From NCBI GenBank assembly GCA_016649675.1, contig JAENXG010000164.1:1-5698 (forward strand): a DNA stretch of 5,698 bases. The letters run 5' to 3'. Both the position numbers and the translations under genes were made by a program. The notes beneath the pieces were generated by a model. That model ran no database searches, was not told the origin of the DNA, and saw only the letters and a program-made list of their open reading frames with translations. Source of the stretch: Methyloceanibacter sp. (GTDB lineage: Bacteria > Pseudomonadota > Alphaproteobacteria > Rhizobiales > Methyloligellaceae). Below, one piece after another: positions 5,214 through 5,698 of this stretch. Numbering within the stretch: position 1 is the stretch's first letter; each line of letters starts with the position of its first letter.

Positions 5214-5698
5214 ATGAGCACGAAAGTCCCGGCCGGTAACGTCAAGCTGAAGCGTGCGTATGAACCCCCGGCCGCCGAGGACGGCACGCGGATTCTAATC
5301 GACAGGCTATGGCCACGTGGGATCTCGAAAGAACGGGCCGCCATCGACCAATGGATAAAGGACATCTCGCCCAGCACCGCACTGCGCAAGTGGTTCGGGC
5401 ACGACCCCGCCCGTTGGAATGAATTTCGCCGCCGCTATGCCAAGGAGGTGCAACAAAACGCGAGCCTGCTCGGTGAGTTGCGCACCCTCGCACGAAAGGG
5501 TCCGATCACGCTGGTGTATTCGGCCCATGACGAGGTTGACAACGATGCAGTCGAGCTGTGCTTGGAACAAGGCGATAAGTGGCCCTGCAGTGGCGCTGCC
5601 GATAGCCTTACGCCCGATAAAGGGGCAAAAATCGTGACGGACTTCCAACAGGCCGACACCAACAAGAACGGCAAGCTCTCTAAGGAAGAGTTTCAGGC
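5214..5698 (+). CDS. DUF488 family protein with an appended EF-hand (3' end outside window)
   Basis: The frame opens at ATG 5214 (weak GAGAAAG at 5203-5209) and stays open to the window edge, giving 161 residues. Residues about 10-115 are a DUF488 domain: VKLKRAYEPP (10-19), LIDRLWPRGISKE (28-40), TALRKWFGHDPARWNEFRRR (55-74) and GPITLVYSAHDE (96-107). The family normally ends near 115-125 with a DExHNxAxxL stretch; here it reads DEVDNDAVEL, with Asp109 in place of the usual His. Instead of stopping, the frame continues through a Gly/Ser-containing linker into FQQADTNKNGKLSKEEF (144-160). That is a complete EF-hand calcium-binding loop, with Asp148, Asn150, Asn152, Gly153, Leu155, Ser156 and Glu159 at loop positions 1, 3, 5, 6, 8, 9 and 12. 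DUF488 has no settled biochemical role known to me. The EF-hand suggests calcium binding, odd for a protein with no visible signal peptide. A recent gene fusion by deletion is a plausible origin. Confidence 0.8.
   Translation, partial: MSTKVPAGNVKLKRAYEPPAAEDGTRILIDRLWPRGISKERAAIDQWIKDISPSTALRKWFGHDPARWNEFRRRYAKEVQQNASLLGELRTLARKGPITLVYSAHDEVDNDAVELCLEQGDKWPCSGAADSLTPDKGAKIVTDFQQADTNKNGKLSKEEFQ

Overview
The window looks like a piece of an alphaproteobacterial chromosome, most plausibly a denitrifying member of the Hyphomicrobiales/Bradyrhizobiaceae type. This rests on the moderately high GC content, the gene families present (copper nitrite reductase, a two-CBS regulatory protein, DUF2231, DUF488, an NnrS-like fragment) and the style of the proteins. 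The assignment is inference; no rRNA or other marker gene is present.

Layout. Bases 2-193 hold the 3' end of an unrecognised gene on the plus strand. Bases 237-2201 hold the dominant gene, a 654-residue copper nitrite reductase (nirK). It joins four parts in one chain: a membrane anchor or signal with a Pro/Ala linker, a class I cytochrome c domain, a plastocyanin-like cupredoxin, and a complete AniA-type NirK core. After a 286-base gap with an FNR/NnrR-type dyad comes a two-CBS-domain protein (2488-2930) broken by a one-base frame change. On the minus strand at 3227-3583 is an intact AhpD-like (carboxymuconolactone decarboxylase family) gene with a strong ribosome binding site. Directly downstream of it on the same strand is a short reading frame that resembles an internal piece of the NO-response membrane protein NnrS. 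On the plus strand at 3832-4017 is a fragment resembling an AIF/ferredoxin-reductase-type FAD oxidoreductase. Bases 4018-4586 hold no gene I can support. A four-helix DUF2231 membrane protein (4587-5030) and a DUF488 protein (5214 to the window end) follow. The DUF488 frame runs past its normal end into a textbook EF-hand loop and is cut by the window edge.

How the parts fit. NirK reduces nitrite to nitric oxide in the periplasm. Its extra heme and cupredoxin modules probably carry electrons to the catalytic coppers within one polypeptide. The dyad downstream of nirK and the NnrS-like remnant suggest that this was a fuller denitrification and NO-response neighbourhood. The middle third (about 2.49-4.59 kb) is rich in broken or truncated genes, as expected of an accessory region under decay or rearrangement. 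The AhpD-like, DUF2231 and DUF488 genes look intact and may be stress-related or accessory functions; their link to denitrification is by position only.
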